Shown one piece after another: positions 14,220 through 24,077 of a DNA stretch of 64,000 nt. Origin of the DNA: Dipteris shenzhenensis (lineage: Eukaryota > Polypodiophyta > Polypodiopsida > Gleicheniales). Position 1 is the stretch's first letter, and each line of letters opens with the position of its first letter. The DNA is taken from the NCBI GenBank assembly GCA_047967505.1, contig CM106541.1; one strand, given 5' to 3'. Both the position numbers and the translations under genes were made by a program. The notes beneath the pieces are model-generated. The model worked only from the letters and a program-made list of their open reading frames with translations. It ran no database searches and was not told where the DNA came from.

Positions 14220-14320
14220 AGGGTTCCCAAAGGGGGAGGGGTGTGTGTGTGTGTGTGTGCATGCGTGCATGCGTGCATGTGTGTGTGTGTGCACATGTGT
14301 GCGTGTGTGTGTGTGGCCCA
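14220..14320. repeat. (TG)n microsatellite with GCATGCG interruptions
   Basis: Alternating purine-pyrimidine tract of about 80 bp, a candidate Z-DNA former. Counterpart at 30248-30322. Histidine/threonine-rich frames across it are spurious. Confidence 0.9.
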
Positions 14321-14335
14321 CCCCCAACCCAGAGG

Positions 14336-14389
14336 TAAGACCACATGGTGGGGAGTAAGCCCACCATGTGGAACTTACTCCCCACCTAA
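14336..14389. repeat. Two overlapping stem-loops
   Basis: CCACATGGTGGG pairs with CCCACCATGTGG, and GTGGGGAGTAAG pairs with CTTACTCCCCAC. The two stems share bases and so are mutually exclusive. Preserved in the other arm at 30180-30232. Confidence 0.75.
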
Positions 14390-15234
14390 TAGTAAATGCC
14401 AGAAAAATGGATTTCTATGATAAGTGTAAAAATGATTTAAAGGCACAATGCCATCAGTAGATGTATAATCCAGTTTTTCATACCAATGTTACTGCACATA
14501 AAAAGTAACCATTAGTACACCAAGGAAATGGACTCAAAAAACTTGCAATGACAAGGATTTAGCCAAGCATAAAATTATCCTATGATTATGAATTAATTAT
14601 ATGGTACTAGCTTGACCAAAGGCTAGTTAGGAGATCAGTTTGTGTGTTTAGATTTAATAACCCGATCCAATAATGAACCATACAATTAATTCAATCATTG
14701 GATAATAAAAAAAAGTTGCATATAAAAATTTAAGAAAACAAAATTGACATAAATTTGACCTCAGTAACACGATTAGCAATAGAAGTTTTTATTTATATTA
14801 AAGTTGCAAATTTAATCAATGAAATAGTACAAACGTGTCGAATCCATCAGGTAGTCCAGGCTCCAAGGTCAAGGTTTCTGGGGTTTGACTAGGTTGGGTT
14901 TCTAGCGAGGGATAGTTTACACGAGAGTAGTAACTAAGATTCTAATAAAATTAAATTTATTATTCACAATAAGTAAAGGATAATAAATAGAGGGGGTTAA
15001 AAGTGAGAAAGAGAAAAAGGGGGGATGTCACATTGTAGATAAGATGATTTTTTACTTTAAATAAATAATTTTAAAAAGTAAAAATGAAATGAAGCAAGAC
15101 CTGAATGAAAATAATACTCGCAAAAACATAAAGTTAATAAAATTAGCAAGGGTAAGAAATAAAATATAAGGGGGGTTATTTTGAAAAAATGGGGGGTTCA
15201 ATGTGCATGTGTGAGCAAAATTTATTGAAAAACA

Positions 15235-15276
<42 letters not shown>

Positions 15277-15587
15277 ACAAATTAAGGATATGTGTGTGTG
15301 TTTGGGGGGATTAGGAGTATGTGTGTGTACGTACATAAATGTGTGTAAGAGTGTAAAAACACGTGTGTGTGAGTGTGTGTGTGTGTGAATGGATTCCCTT
15401 TATGGTGATTTTCAAAATCTATCCAACTTACAACAAAGTGGTGGTTTTGGGGTTAGAGTCAGGGAGATCTGTACATGTGCGTGTGCATGTGAAAATGTTT
15501 TTGAGAAATGTATGTGTGTGTGTGTGCGCGCGCGCGTGCGTGTACGAAGAGAGAGAGAGAGAGAGAGAGGGGGGGGGAGCATGGAGT
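14390..15587. other. Non-coding stretch with TG and GA microsatellites, left copy
   Basis: AT-rich DNA with a TG run at about 15237-15275, further TG runs around 15290-15385, and mixed GTGCGCGC/GA runs at about 15515-15580. The module TTATGGTGATTTTCAAAATC...GGGGTTAGAGTCAGG at about 15400-15465 is a diverged copy of one at about 6480-6545. No coding evidence. Confidence 0.6.
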
Positions 15588-15710
15588 ATCTTGTAATATC
15601 TAGTCATTAGATTATGTTTTTTTCAATGGTACGAGAGGGGAGGGAGGGAGTAGGGACTATCTTGTAATATATGGTCATCAAATTATGCTTTTTTTCAATG
15701 GTACTTATGG
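15588..15710. repeat. Two-unit tandem repeat of about 75 bp, left copy
   Basis: Two diverged units, each with TATCTTGTAATAT, then a GTCAT segment and a TTTTTTTCAATGGTAC segment. Counterpart at about 28898-29035. Confidence 0.65.
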
Positions 15711-15742
15711 CCATGACATTGTATTTCCACACAATTAGGTGC

Positions 15743-16010
15743 TCATTGCAACTCGTCCCATGTGATCTTAACACTCAATTGTGTACATATGTATACATTT
15801 TTATTCGCAGATGCTCCAAGATGATCGATGAACAGACTTGAGTCCAAAGTGCATGTGATTAACCATAGCAATTTGACTGCCTTCATTCTAATTATTGGTG
15901 TAAAGGTCTTCTTGAAATCCACCACTTCTTCTTGTTGAGAGTAACCTTTTGCAACCGACCTTATTTTCCATATTTTGAATGTGCCATTTGCATTAATCGT
16001 CCCTCAATGC
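15743..16010 (-). pseudogene. Copia reverse-transcriptase scrap, left copy
   Basis: Minus strand reads VVDFKKTFTPIIRMKAVKLL, the conserved copia RT segment (normally VDFxETFxPVVR). Only about 90 residues remain, without the catalytic YVDD. A different copia lineage from copia-1, whose equivalent segment reads IEYEETFSPVARM. Confidence 0.75.
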
Positions 16011-16270
16011 ATTACCACATTTCCATGATGCTCTTAACACCTACCTCTATGCTCTAGCTTATTATTAATTTATGTAATAATGCATGATGTCTTTATAATA
16101 TGTTCATCCTCCACAGTTTGAATTCAATTTTGTAGCTTGATTGCTTCTCCAGATGGTGCTCTCTATCTTTAACATTTGATAGTGTGTAATAAAGCTCTTG
16201 AGATCTAAGTTTCTTGTTCTTAATGAAATTATTGTGTGCTCCTATTTTCTTACCGCTTGAGCATTAGATA

Positions 16271-16999
16271 GTGGACGAAGAGTTCTGGATATTAACCTAC
16301 ATGAGGAACAACAAGTCCTTCTCAATTGGGTGAGTGCACTCTTTGTTTAGGATAGATGACAATGCCTTCACATGTTTCCAACATAGTTTGATTGAGAAAA
16401 GAATAGCCACTCCCTTTGTTTTATAGTTTTGCAATAATTGTAGAAGCAATTTTACTAGAGATGAATTTTGCTCAATGCTTGATTTCTACTATTATTGTTA
16501 TATAAATTGCATGATGGTATGAAGTCCTTGGTAGCTATAACAAGTTATTGCTTAAAATCTGTGGTGGCAGACATGGAATTTGTATCAAGAGCAACGCCAA
16601 TTGGAGCTAGTAGACCCATTATTGAACAATAATTATTCCATGAATGAAGCAGCTAGATACATTCATGTAGCACTATTATGCAAACAAACAGTTGTAGGAT
16701 TGAGGCCCAACATGAACAAAGTGATTCTATTGCTGGATGGTCAGTCAGAGATCTTGGACATACCCACCCAGCCTGCTTTTCTATCAAGTAGTGTCATTAA
16801 GGCTAAATTTGAAATGACCAATAATTATTCTCAAAATTATCAAAGAAATGCTCCATCATACGTGCCACCAATTTTGTTCGAACCTAGTCCAGCTAGCACA
16901 TCCTCTCCTTCTCAATTGTCACCCTCTGGAACTCCCCTCATCTCCAAAGCATCTACAAATATTGTATCTTCCATCAGTGATGTACCAAAGCCTCGATGA
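16271..16999 (+). pseudogene. Receptor-like kinase remnant (end of exon 4 and exon 5), left copy
   Basis: Remnant of the gene that is intact at 24078-26891. It keeps the last ~57 bp of exon 4 (about 16274-16329, ending AATTGG before a GTGAGT donor), the intron and all of exon 5 (16571-16999; [18 protein letters not shown] at the start). Exons 1-3 and most of exon 4 are missing, joined at 16270-16272 to sequence that lies 3.5 kb upstream in the intact copy. Glycine loop, catalytic loop and DFG are gone, so no kinase can be made. Exon 5 remains open with a few substitutions (CKQTVVG against CTQAIAG in the intact copy). Confidence 0.9.
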
Positions 17000-17622
17000 A
17001 CCAGACATTGTGCTCTTCCTATGTTTTTTAATTATAAGAAGGGTGAACTGCTTCACAAAACGTTTTGATGATGGAGGTGTGATCTATTTATATCGATGTA
17101 TGCCAAAAATTCTAGATCTAGTACTATTATAGTGCATTTCTTATCTTTTAGACTAGAAAAATATAATGTTTTATGCCTCCTTTATGCTTGTTTCTACACT
17201 AGATGTTTTATAATTCTCATGACACAATGGTCCTTTTTTCCATCAATTGTGGTTGGGCATAGTCATTGATAAGACAAAATAAGGCTTTGCAATGGAAAAA
17301 TGAGAAGAATTACTCACAGTAATTTGATACTAATAGAGGAACACATGTGAAGATAGGCATTAAGGAGGACGGCCATCATAAATGCTTAAGATTGGGAATG
17401 TTTAAAAAATCACACAAGGGTGATGGTAGAAGTAGTATACAAGCTAGGAAGAACAAGGAATAGATGTACACAAATGAGATACGGTTGACTAACTATTCAT
17501 CAAAAACTAGGGGAATTTACTCAAAAAGAGCCTCATGAGGAGTGGATTATCAAAATAAATTAAGAACTAACAAGGCCTATGGAGGGTCCCATCACCCCCA
17601 TATTGGGACAAAAAGGTACACC
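17000..17622. other. 3' flank of the kinase remnant, up to the palindrome border
   Basis: AT-rich sequence matching 23456-24077 in reverse, including the expected 3' UTR. No gene seen. The inverted homology ends at AAAAGGTACACC; the next base (17623) belongs to E. Confidence 0.8.
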
Positions 17623-19709
17623 AACAGTATGCTAATGCAAATGCTTGTCCTAATTCTTGATGCCTAGATTTAGTCTCTCTACAATCCAACAACATAGAAC
17701 CTAAAAGGGTTATCCAAGCTCTCTGATCTCCTTACGACATAGCTAGCCAAGAAGTGGTAGTAGTACATTGAATAGTTGAGCACATCCTCATCCCTGACTA
17801 AAAATGCTTGGTGATCCTTCCTCGAGACAAGATAGGGCTAGATGCCAACAACACAAGTGCATCTATGTTGTCCCCCAAGCAGGCCTTGCAGATAATTGGA
17901 CCCAATCATTAGCCACACGTATGCATTGTGACATTGTACCAACTAACAACACCAAGATGGTCAACACACAAACTGTGGCTAAAGACCTTGATAAGAGAAA
18001 GGCACCCATAATAATCAAACTACCATGCCCAGACTCTGTCACCCTCCTTGCTAACCTAGTCCAAGGATTCTCTCCAAAGTCCTAGTGCAATGTGCTCTTG
18101 AAGGAGTAGATACTAGCACTCTAGCACAACTAGGATGTGGCCAAGGTAGACCTTGAGGCAACCAGGCTACCATTTGACTTGGAGGGTAAGGCCTAGAGCA
18201 AAGAAGAAGAGCAGAAGGACAAGGAAATATTGTCCCTCAAACAGCATAGCACGTGCTCCAAAGGCACCTGGGGTTATTGAAAGAGGAAGTTGTCGCTTGG
18301 GCTAACACATCTAAACACCCCCTGTCCAGTGCCACCACCATTCCCACCATTACCAAAAACTTATGGGGCAAGAAGAAGACCTTTGAGTGGTAGCATTTCC
18401 TCCAAGTCACTCACGAGAAGGACAAGCTCAGCAAGGAGGTGATTGATTTAAGCATGGGCACCCCAAGAGCTCTATTGTAAGTAGCAGAACTTGTAGGAGG
18501 AACTAACTAGTGCCCAACAATGTCTCTTTTTTCAGAACCAGTGGTCTAAGAAGCACACATGACTTGCACAATTGGCCATATAGGAAAATATACCAAAACC
18601 TCTATGATATCTAGCCTTATCCCAACTCATGTAGGCCCATGTCCAAAATTAGGTTATGATGCCTCCACTTATGGCTCCACCTCTGCCTCTACTTGCTTCA
18701 GCTATCGTCTTCACTACCCCATTAGATAATTTTGATGATGCCTAGGAGGTGGAAGACATATGACCCTCTATGTACTAGAGGGTATTGAAGAATATTAACA
18801 CCCATTTCTTTTAGGGAACTTTCTGAGGATGAGTTCCATCTTGGCTAGCTACTGCTGCTGTAGGTGGAGATATAGCATGAGCAACACAAGGTGACATGAA
18901 TTCATGTGTTACTATTAGGGGTAGTGCCTTCAGTTCTAGATAGTGGGAGCTCATACAGCTATGCAGATCCCACTAGCCTCTTTTCAACTAGTTGGTGCTG
19001 GCCCGTGGTCTTCAATGGGACATTATCATGGATGATCATTGGCAAGAAAGTAGAATTTATATAGGAAACACACCTCTGATTGTTGTTGAACCAGTTGTTC
19101 TTTCTAATTCAAAAGTGTTTGATATTTTTTATCCCGGCCATTGAGAAGTTGCACTTTTCGATGATATGAGCAACGTATTCATCATTAAATCTTTTGGCAT
19201 TTCCTTCTACCATTTTGTTTATTACTGTATGTTTTGTTCTGTGTTTTCACATTGTATTTTGGAGCTGTGACTTGAATCGAATGTCTTATGGTTTTTCCCT
19301 AATTTGTTTTTTCTATTTCCAATTGCTGGTGCTGAAATCAACTTACTTGTTTTCTCTATTTCCAACTGTTGGTGTTGAAATCCATAAATGTTGTATCTAT
19401 ATGTTAGTTAATGACGTAGAGAAAACCTATTAACACACAACAAGGGCACATAGGGGCAAGACAAGTACTGCAACACCTATACCAAATTTGGGCATGATAA
19501 TTTTAATTGTATGTATAATAAAAATTGCAATACAGATGTCCACCAGGTATGAGGGGAGATTAAGCCCACAGATGGAAAACCATTGAAGGTTGAGCAAGGC
19601 AAAGGTAAAGGCAAGAATGACGAAGGTAGAAACCAAGTGCCATCATAGATTTGTTGCTACTTCTATTGTGAGAATCACACCAAGGCTAAGTGCAATTGGT
19701 GGTCGTAGG
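17623..19709 (+). other. Left part of E copy A, degenerate and unrecognised
   Basis: Shared with 52815-55286. Plus-strand frames such as 17804-18085 (MLGDPSSRQDRARCQQHK at the start) are open in both copies but short, followed by many stops, and match no domain I know. A plus-strand stretch near 19640-19700 reads CCYFYCENHTKAKC, resembling a zinc knuckle, which hints at a decayed retroelement gag. A ~48-bp near-duplication (TATTTCCAA.TG.TGGTG.TGAAATC) lies at about 19313-19385. Confidence 0.4.
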
Positions 19710-19976
19710 TGTTAATCCATATAGATGCAATGAGACACAAATGTAGGTGTGAATCTTTATTCCAAGAGTGGTTACATATGTAGGCAACTGCCTCCATGTA
19801 GATAAATCCCAGATCCACAATCATCTCCCTGATTATCTCAATCAATCACCTCCGATGATCACTCACTCATCACACCAACCTAACACACCTAACTAGAACC
19901 TTCTAGCACACCTATACTCACACACTTCTTGCATAGGACTCCAATCCCATAGGCACACACACACACACACACATCA
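19710..19976 (-). repeat. Copia-type 3' LTR with PPT, E copy A
   Basis: Element strand begins TGATGTGTGTG and ends GGATTAACA. Immediately upstream on that strand is GAGGGGGAATGAAGGGGC (about 19980-20002), a good polypurine tract. It lies 3' of the gag remnant at 20237-20640 in the same orientation, so the two are probably parts of one internally deleted element. No partner LTR found. Confidence 0.6.
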
Positions 19977-20236
19977 ATTTGCCCCTTCATTCCCCCTCAC
20001 AAATTGATGACCTCATCCCTTAGCAGTAGTACATGGGATGCTCCATGGCTTGCCCACTATCATGTGGCAACACTCATGGCCCCAACCTGTGACTCACTCA
20101 TAGGATTCTTGGTTTACAACTGGGAGATGGACACAGACTATGTATGTAAAGCCCAATGAGTCCAACAAGGAAAAATCTCAAAAGACTAACAATCATTTAA
20201 GGATGGACTATCCATGGCAGAGAACCATTATTGACC

Positions 20237-20640
20237 TCATACACACATAACTAAGAAAACATATGGATCCTTACCCTTGTCAGATTTGACTTCGGTGTTG
20301 TAAGCAGTGAGAGCTTGAGTTTTGACATTCTCTGGTTCTTCTTCTTCTTTAGTTTCTGCTTCCTCAACAAGATTGGCTGAACATCTCTTTTTGGCATAAC
20401 ATTCCTTTTCAAAGTGTCCAGATTTGCCACAAAAGTTACGTTTCATTTTGCTCTTTCCCTTGAAGTTGCTTAAGTTGCTTTTGGCCAAATATGCCCCTTC
20501 TTTGTAATCACTTCTTTGTTTGATCTTTCTCTCCTCCTCCAAGAGTGATGCTTCAATTTCTACCAGACTTATCTCTGGAATATTGGTGAGTGTGGTTACA
20601 ATAGTGCCATATTCTTCATTGAGGGATTACCATGTAATGT
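20237..20640 (-). pseudogene. Copia gag C-terminal fragment with degenerate zinc knuckle, E copy A
   Basis: Minus strand reads EEYGTIVTTLTNIPEISLVE and then the basic region with FCGKSGHFEKEC. The knuckle lacks its first cysteine (RNFC instead of CxxC), so it should not bind zinc normally. Gag begins abruptly at EEYG, right after the end of the transposase-like frame, which marks an old junction. The acidic tail (ETKEEEEPENVK) ends at the stop on 20237. Confidence 0.7.
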
Positions 20641-20649
20641 GTAATATGT

Positions 20650-21339
20650 GACTCCCCCCATGCTTCTACCATCAATGATATGAATTCTCCCAATGTTGTC
20701 CTAAATCTCTCATAATAAAGCTCATCTGTTTGACCTTGTCTAAGCAACTTTATAAATGCATCATGATAGCTTTGTCCACAATTTTGCTCTCAAAGTAGTA
20801 ATTCGCGGATGTGAAGCTTGATTCATGGTGCACTCACACAAATCTTTCCAGTACTCCCAACCTAGGGTGCTTTGAGCCAATGTATGTTTTTCTTTATCAG
20901 CATTGTGGTTGGACAAGAACCTCCTTGCCTTTCCTCCACCCATGGACACTTTAGCAGGAAGATTTTGTGTCTTTCCTGATTGTTTCTTGTCCTGCTTAAG
21001 CTTCACATTGCCTCCATGAAGTCCCATTAGTGAGAGTAGTTCTTCAGCTTTTGCAATGCATTGTGCAAATACTTGCTATGGCCTCAAATTCCAAGCATAA
21101 ACTAGATGGAGATAGAGTAACTTATCAAGTATACGCAGTTCAGCATGCAAAGTACACACGTGTACCTGCTCCAATGGAATTGGTAGAATGGGGTCCCACT
21201 TAGGATCTTTTTTGTGACGATCAGGGGCTGCACTTTGGTTGCAAGAAAGGATGCCATTTTCCCATTGTAGGCTTGCATATTCTACCTCCAGTTGTAGGTT
21301 CACATGGTACTTGTTGGATATGTCCTCGAATGGTGCCAT
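20650..21339 (-). pseudogene. Transposase-like gene, internally deleted, E copy A
   Basis: Begins MAPFEDISNKYHVNLQ at 21339. After about 23 codons it jumps (GCTT joint at 21271-21274) to the C-terminal third (LQWENGILSCNQ, PIPLEQVHVCTLHAEL, LGWEYWKDLCEC). The deletion removes about 1.73 kb that survives in copy B (56854-58581), including the DGHG/GDLKTLKC core. A stop or frame slip also separates the C-terminal pieces. See the copy B entry for what the family might be. Confidence 0.5.
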
Positions 21340-21384
21340 GAGTACTTAAAGAGAGGTATCAGTGATGTAGGCTAAAATGTAGGG

Positions 21385-21790
21385 GAGAGCTAGCAAAGAT
21401 GGAGCAGTGAGAGGGAGAGAGTAGCAAGGAAGAGGGAGGAGGAGAAGCAGATGAGGGCAAGAGGAAGAGGAGGAGAAGAGTAGGGTGACAGGTGTAGAAG
21501 GGAGGAGGAGGGGAGAGATGCTACAAGGGGGAGGAGGAGGGGAGAGATTCTGCAGGAGGGAGGAGCAGAGGAGAGGGATCCTGGGTGGCTGGAGAAGGAG
21601 GGGAGAGGAAGGAGGGAGGAGGAGCCAGAAGGAGGAGGAGGGGAGAGGGAGGAGGGAGGAGGAGGAGCAAGACGGAGGAGGGGAGAGGAGGAGGGAGGGG
21701 GAGGGAGGGAGAGGGAGGAAGGGAGGGAGGGAGGGAGGGAGAAAGAGGGAGGGAGGGAGAGAGAGAGAGAGGGAGGGAGGGAGATTCGAA
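21385..21790. repeat. Homopurine tract (GGAGG/GAGAGGGAGG)n, E copy A
   Basis: About 400 bp that is nearly all G and A on the plus strand, directly upstream of the transposase-like start codon. Long Glu/Gly/Arg or Pro/Ser/Leu frames here reflect composition only. Counterpart 58690-59105. Confidence 0.9.
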
Positions 21791-21904
21791 ATTTGAAATT
21801 CAAATTTAAAAAATGTGGGCTTAACCCACCTAGGTTGGGCTGGTTAGGCCTCTTTGAGACCCTCCAAGCCCCTTGCATTAGCCCACTAAGCATTCCCAAA
21901 TCCA

Positions 21905-22745
21905 TTCCTTATGAGGCGCTTTTGCGACCAACGATGGACTGATAAAGAGCAGCAAATGGGGATGTCTCATCCTCCCCTTGAATATCTCTGGCAAAGCGGG
22001 AGGTCTTAGAGGGGAAGTAGCAAACTTCAATAAACAGATCCCGGCTGTCCATGTGCTGAATCTGGATCCAGATAAATCTAGAATGTGTATCTCTCTGCCC
22101 CACTAAGATGACCCCCAAAAGTGTGGATCTATAAAGGACTGTGACTCCTCCTGACCCTTGAACCCCTCCTGTATCCCTCGTCTCATCTTTGTAGGCAGAC
22201 TCCCATGTATACCCGCTGACTACTGGTAGTGGGTGCTCTAGACTCTGATGTGTCTCTGTATAAAGGACTATGTCGTGACCTGTATAGGATTCCGAGAAGT
22301 TCCCTGGTTCTGACCATAAGGTACCATTATAGTTCCAGATGGTACAAGATAGGGTCTTGGATGTCTGAGTCTAATAGACCCTGCCTCCTATGTGGGAGGA
22401 GAGGTGGGTGCCCGATGAGGACCTATAAGGAGTTCTCTATCTCGTACTATCGCCCACTTCCCCTCCTTGTGGGCCTGATCCTGCTACTGTAACAAAAAGC
22501 GCCTCTCCTCAACCTTTAGTGGAGTGAGATCCTCATCCATCGAGATCGCTGGCTGGTCTCGTAAGGCTAACCTACGACATAAAGCCAAAAGTGGTGCTTG
22601 GGCATCATGGAACCGTATGATAAGGGGCTACTCTCGGTTGGGGTCCCTCCCTACCCACCATGCTCTCTCAATTCTGTGCTCAATCACTTCTAGAGTAGTG
22701 GCCACAAAGGCCGCTACTCGTATAAACTGCACCCAAAATTAGCTG
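21905..22745 (-). pseudogene. LINE fragment (ORF1-like tail and 5' part of ORF2 endonuclease), E copy A
   Basis: Minus strand. At about 22500-22742: EVIEHRIERAWWVGRDPNRE...PLIIRFHDA...ISMDEDLTPLKVEERR, resembling the C-terminal nucleic-acid-binding region of L1-type ORF1, with an in-frame stop after PNRE. At about 22230-22340: GHDIVLYRDTSESRAP, resembling the start of a LINE apurinic endonuclease. At 21909-22118: THSRFIWIQI...CYFPSKTSRFA, the central endonuclease strands. The fragment stops before the GDFN motif, so it cannot be active. Several stops are present. Confidence 0.55.
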
Positions 22746-23455
22746 GACACATGCATGTGTTTCCATGTTAATGATGGAGATTCACGCATCTACACAGGTT
22801 AAGAAGTTGGGCTTTTATTGTAAAAACAAACTCCAACCCAAAAGCAGGCGTGGGCTATACTAATATGTGACCACATCAACATTCTTATAGACCTAGCAGT
22901 AAAAGCAGAGCTGATCAAACACAATCCCTCTTCTTTTGGGGGTGTATAGTATGCTAGCTTATATTATAATCAGAAAACCCCTAAAGAAAACAAGGGGGGA
23001 TATCAAATGCAATCGTAACAGACATACATCTACATGAATCTAGGTATGAGCAAACTTATCAGGTAAAACAAAATAGACAGTGCGCTTAGTTACTTCATAA
23101 AAGTATCCACAAGCATCAAACCCCATCACACATAGCCAGCATTGACAGTTAGCCATTTGCACAGATGTCAGCTGCCCCCTTCCGTGCTCATGATTATGGT
23201 GAGAAGGAGTAGGGATTAGTTGTTGGAAAGTGATTTGGATGCATAGGTATAATTTAGGGAAGGTTTAGAAGGGTTTTGGGACATTTTTGGCACTTTTGAA
23301 AAAATTCAATTTTTTTGTGAGAAGGTTATCCCCGAGATACTTTTTGGGGATGGGACCACCAAAAAAGTGTAAAGAGAGTCAATTTTGAGGAAGTGAGGGG
23401 CCACTCCAAGTGGGATAGGTAGGTGCACTTTTTGAGACCCCCAAGGGCTTAGGGA
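22746..23455. other. Right end of E copy A, no gene seen
   Basis: AT-rich with G-runs (23280-23460). Shared with 60096-60799. Near its border GGTGCACTTTTTG (23421) is nearly repeated as GGTGCACCTTTTTG (23456), the latter being the first bases of S. Confidence 0.6.
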
Positions 23456-24077
23456 GGTGCACCTTTTTGTCCCAATATGGGGGTGATGGGACCCTCCATA
23501 GGCCTTGTTAGTTTTTAATTTATTTTGATAATCCACTCCTCATGAGGCTCTTTTTGAGTAAATTCCCCTAGTTTTTGATGAATAGCTAGTCAACCGTATC
23601 TCATTTGTGTACATCTATTCCTTGTTCTTCCTAGCTTGTATACTACTTCTACCATCACCCTTGTGCGATTTTTTAAACATTCCCAATCTTAAGCATTTAT
23701 GATTGTCGTCCTCCTTAATTCCTATTTTCACATGTGTTCCTCTATTAGTATCAAATTACAGTGAGCAATGCTTCTCATTTTTCCATTGCAAAGCCTTATT
23801 TTGTCTTATCAATGACTATGCCCACCCACAATTGATGGAAAAAAGGACCATTGTGTCATGAGAATTATGAAACATCTAGTGTAGCAACAAGCATAAAGGA
23901 GGCATAAAACATTATATTTTTCTAGTCTAAAAGACAAGAAATGCACTGCAATAGTACTAGATCTAGAAATTTTGGCATACATCGATATAAATAGATCACA
24001 CCTCCATCATCAAAACGTTTTGTGAAGCAGTTCACCCTTCTTATAATTAAAAACATAGGAAGAGCACAATGTTTGGT
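23456..24077. other. 3' flank of the intact kinase gene
   Basis: Expected 3' UTR and downstream sequence, matching 17000-17622 in reverse. No separate gene seen. Confidence 0.75.

Larger units (their letters stand above)
1..17622 (-). repeat. Left flanking copy of block S (inverted, truncated by the window start)
   Basis: Reverse-complement copy of 23456 to about 44628. Matching landmarks are the copia-2 gag (9-912 against about 43717-44620), the 393-bp LTR (913-1305 against 43324-43716), the 372-bp LTR (5719-6090 against 38422-38793), the paired hairpin (14336-14389 against 30180-30232) and the kinase last exon (16571-16999 against 24078-24506). Paired coordinates sum to 44629 at the distal end, about 44510 after copia-1 integrase indels, about 44560 in the middle and 41078 next to the spacer. 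The last jump is a 3.5-kb deletion in this copy. Copies differ by a few percent wherever I compared them by eye, so this is not a read-folding artefact. Confidence 0.95.
17623..23455 (+). repeat. Block E, copy A (spacer of the left palindrome)
   Basis: Direct repeat of 52815-60799, beginning AACAGTATGC and ending GCTTAGGGA in both copies. It lies between inverted copies of S. The ends carry no terminal inverted repeats, no LTR and no target duplication, so the borders look like rearrangement breakpoints and not transposon ends. Copy A lacks two segments present in copy B: about 395 bp (B 54212-54606) and about 1728 bp (B 56854-58581, with GCTT shared at the joint). Confidence 0.93.

Noticed and set aside
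19921-19975. CA run as a CRISPR-like or telomeric repeat
   Set aside because: Plain dinucleotide microsatellite within a copia LTR. No spacer pattern, no TTTAGGG units, and this is a plant genome.
22229-22742. Plus-strand frames MGALDSDV... and MRSSSIEI...
   Set aside because: Antisense shadows of the LINE fragment, which reads sensibly on the minus strand.
17623-23455. E as a classical DNA transposon or LTR element
   Set aside because: No terminal inverted repeats beyond ACC/GGT, no LTRs at its ends, no target duplication. The flanks are inverted copies, not direct repeats.
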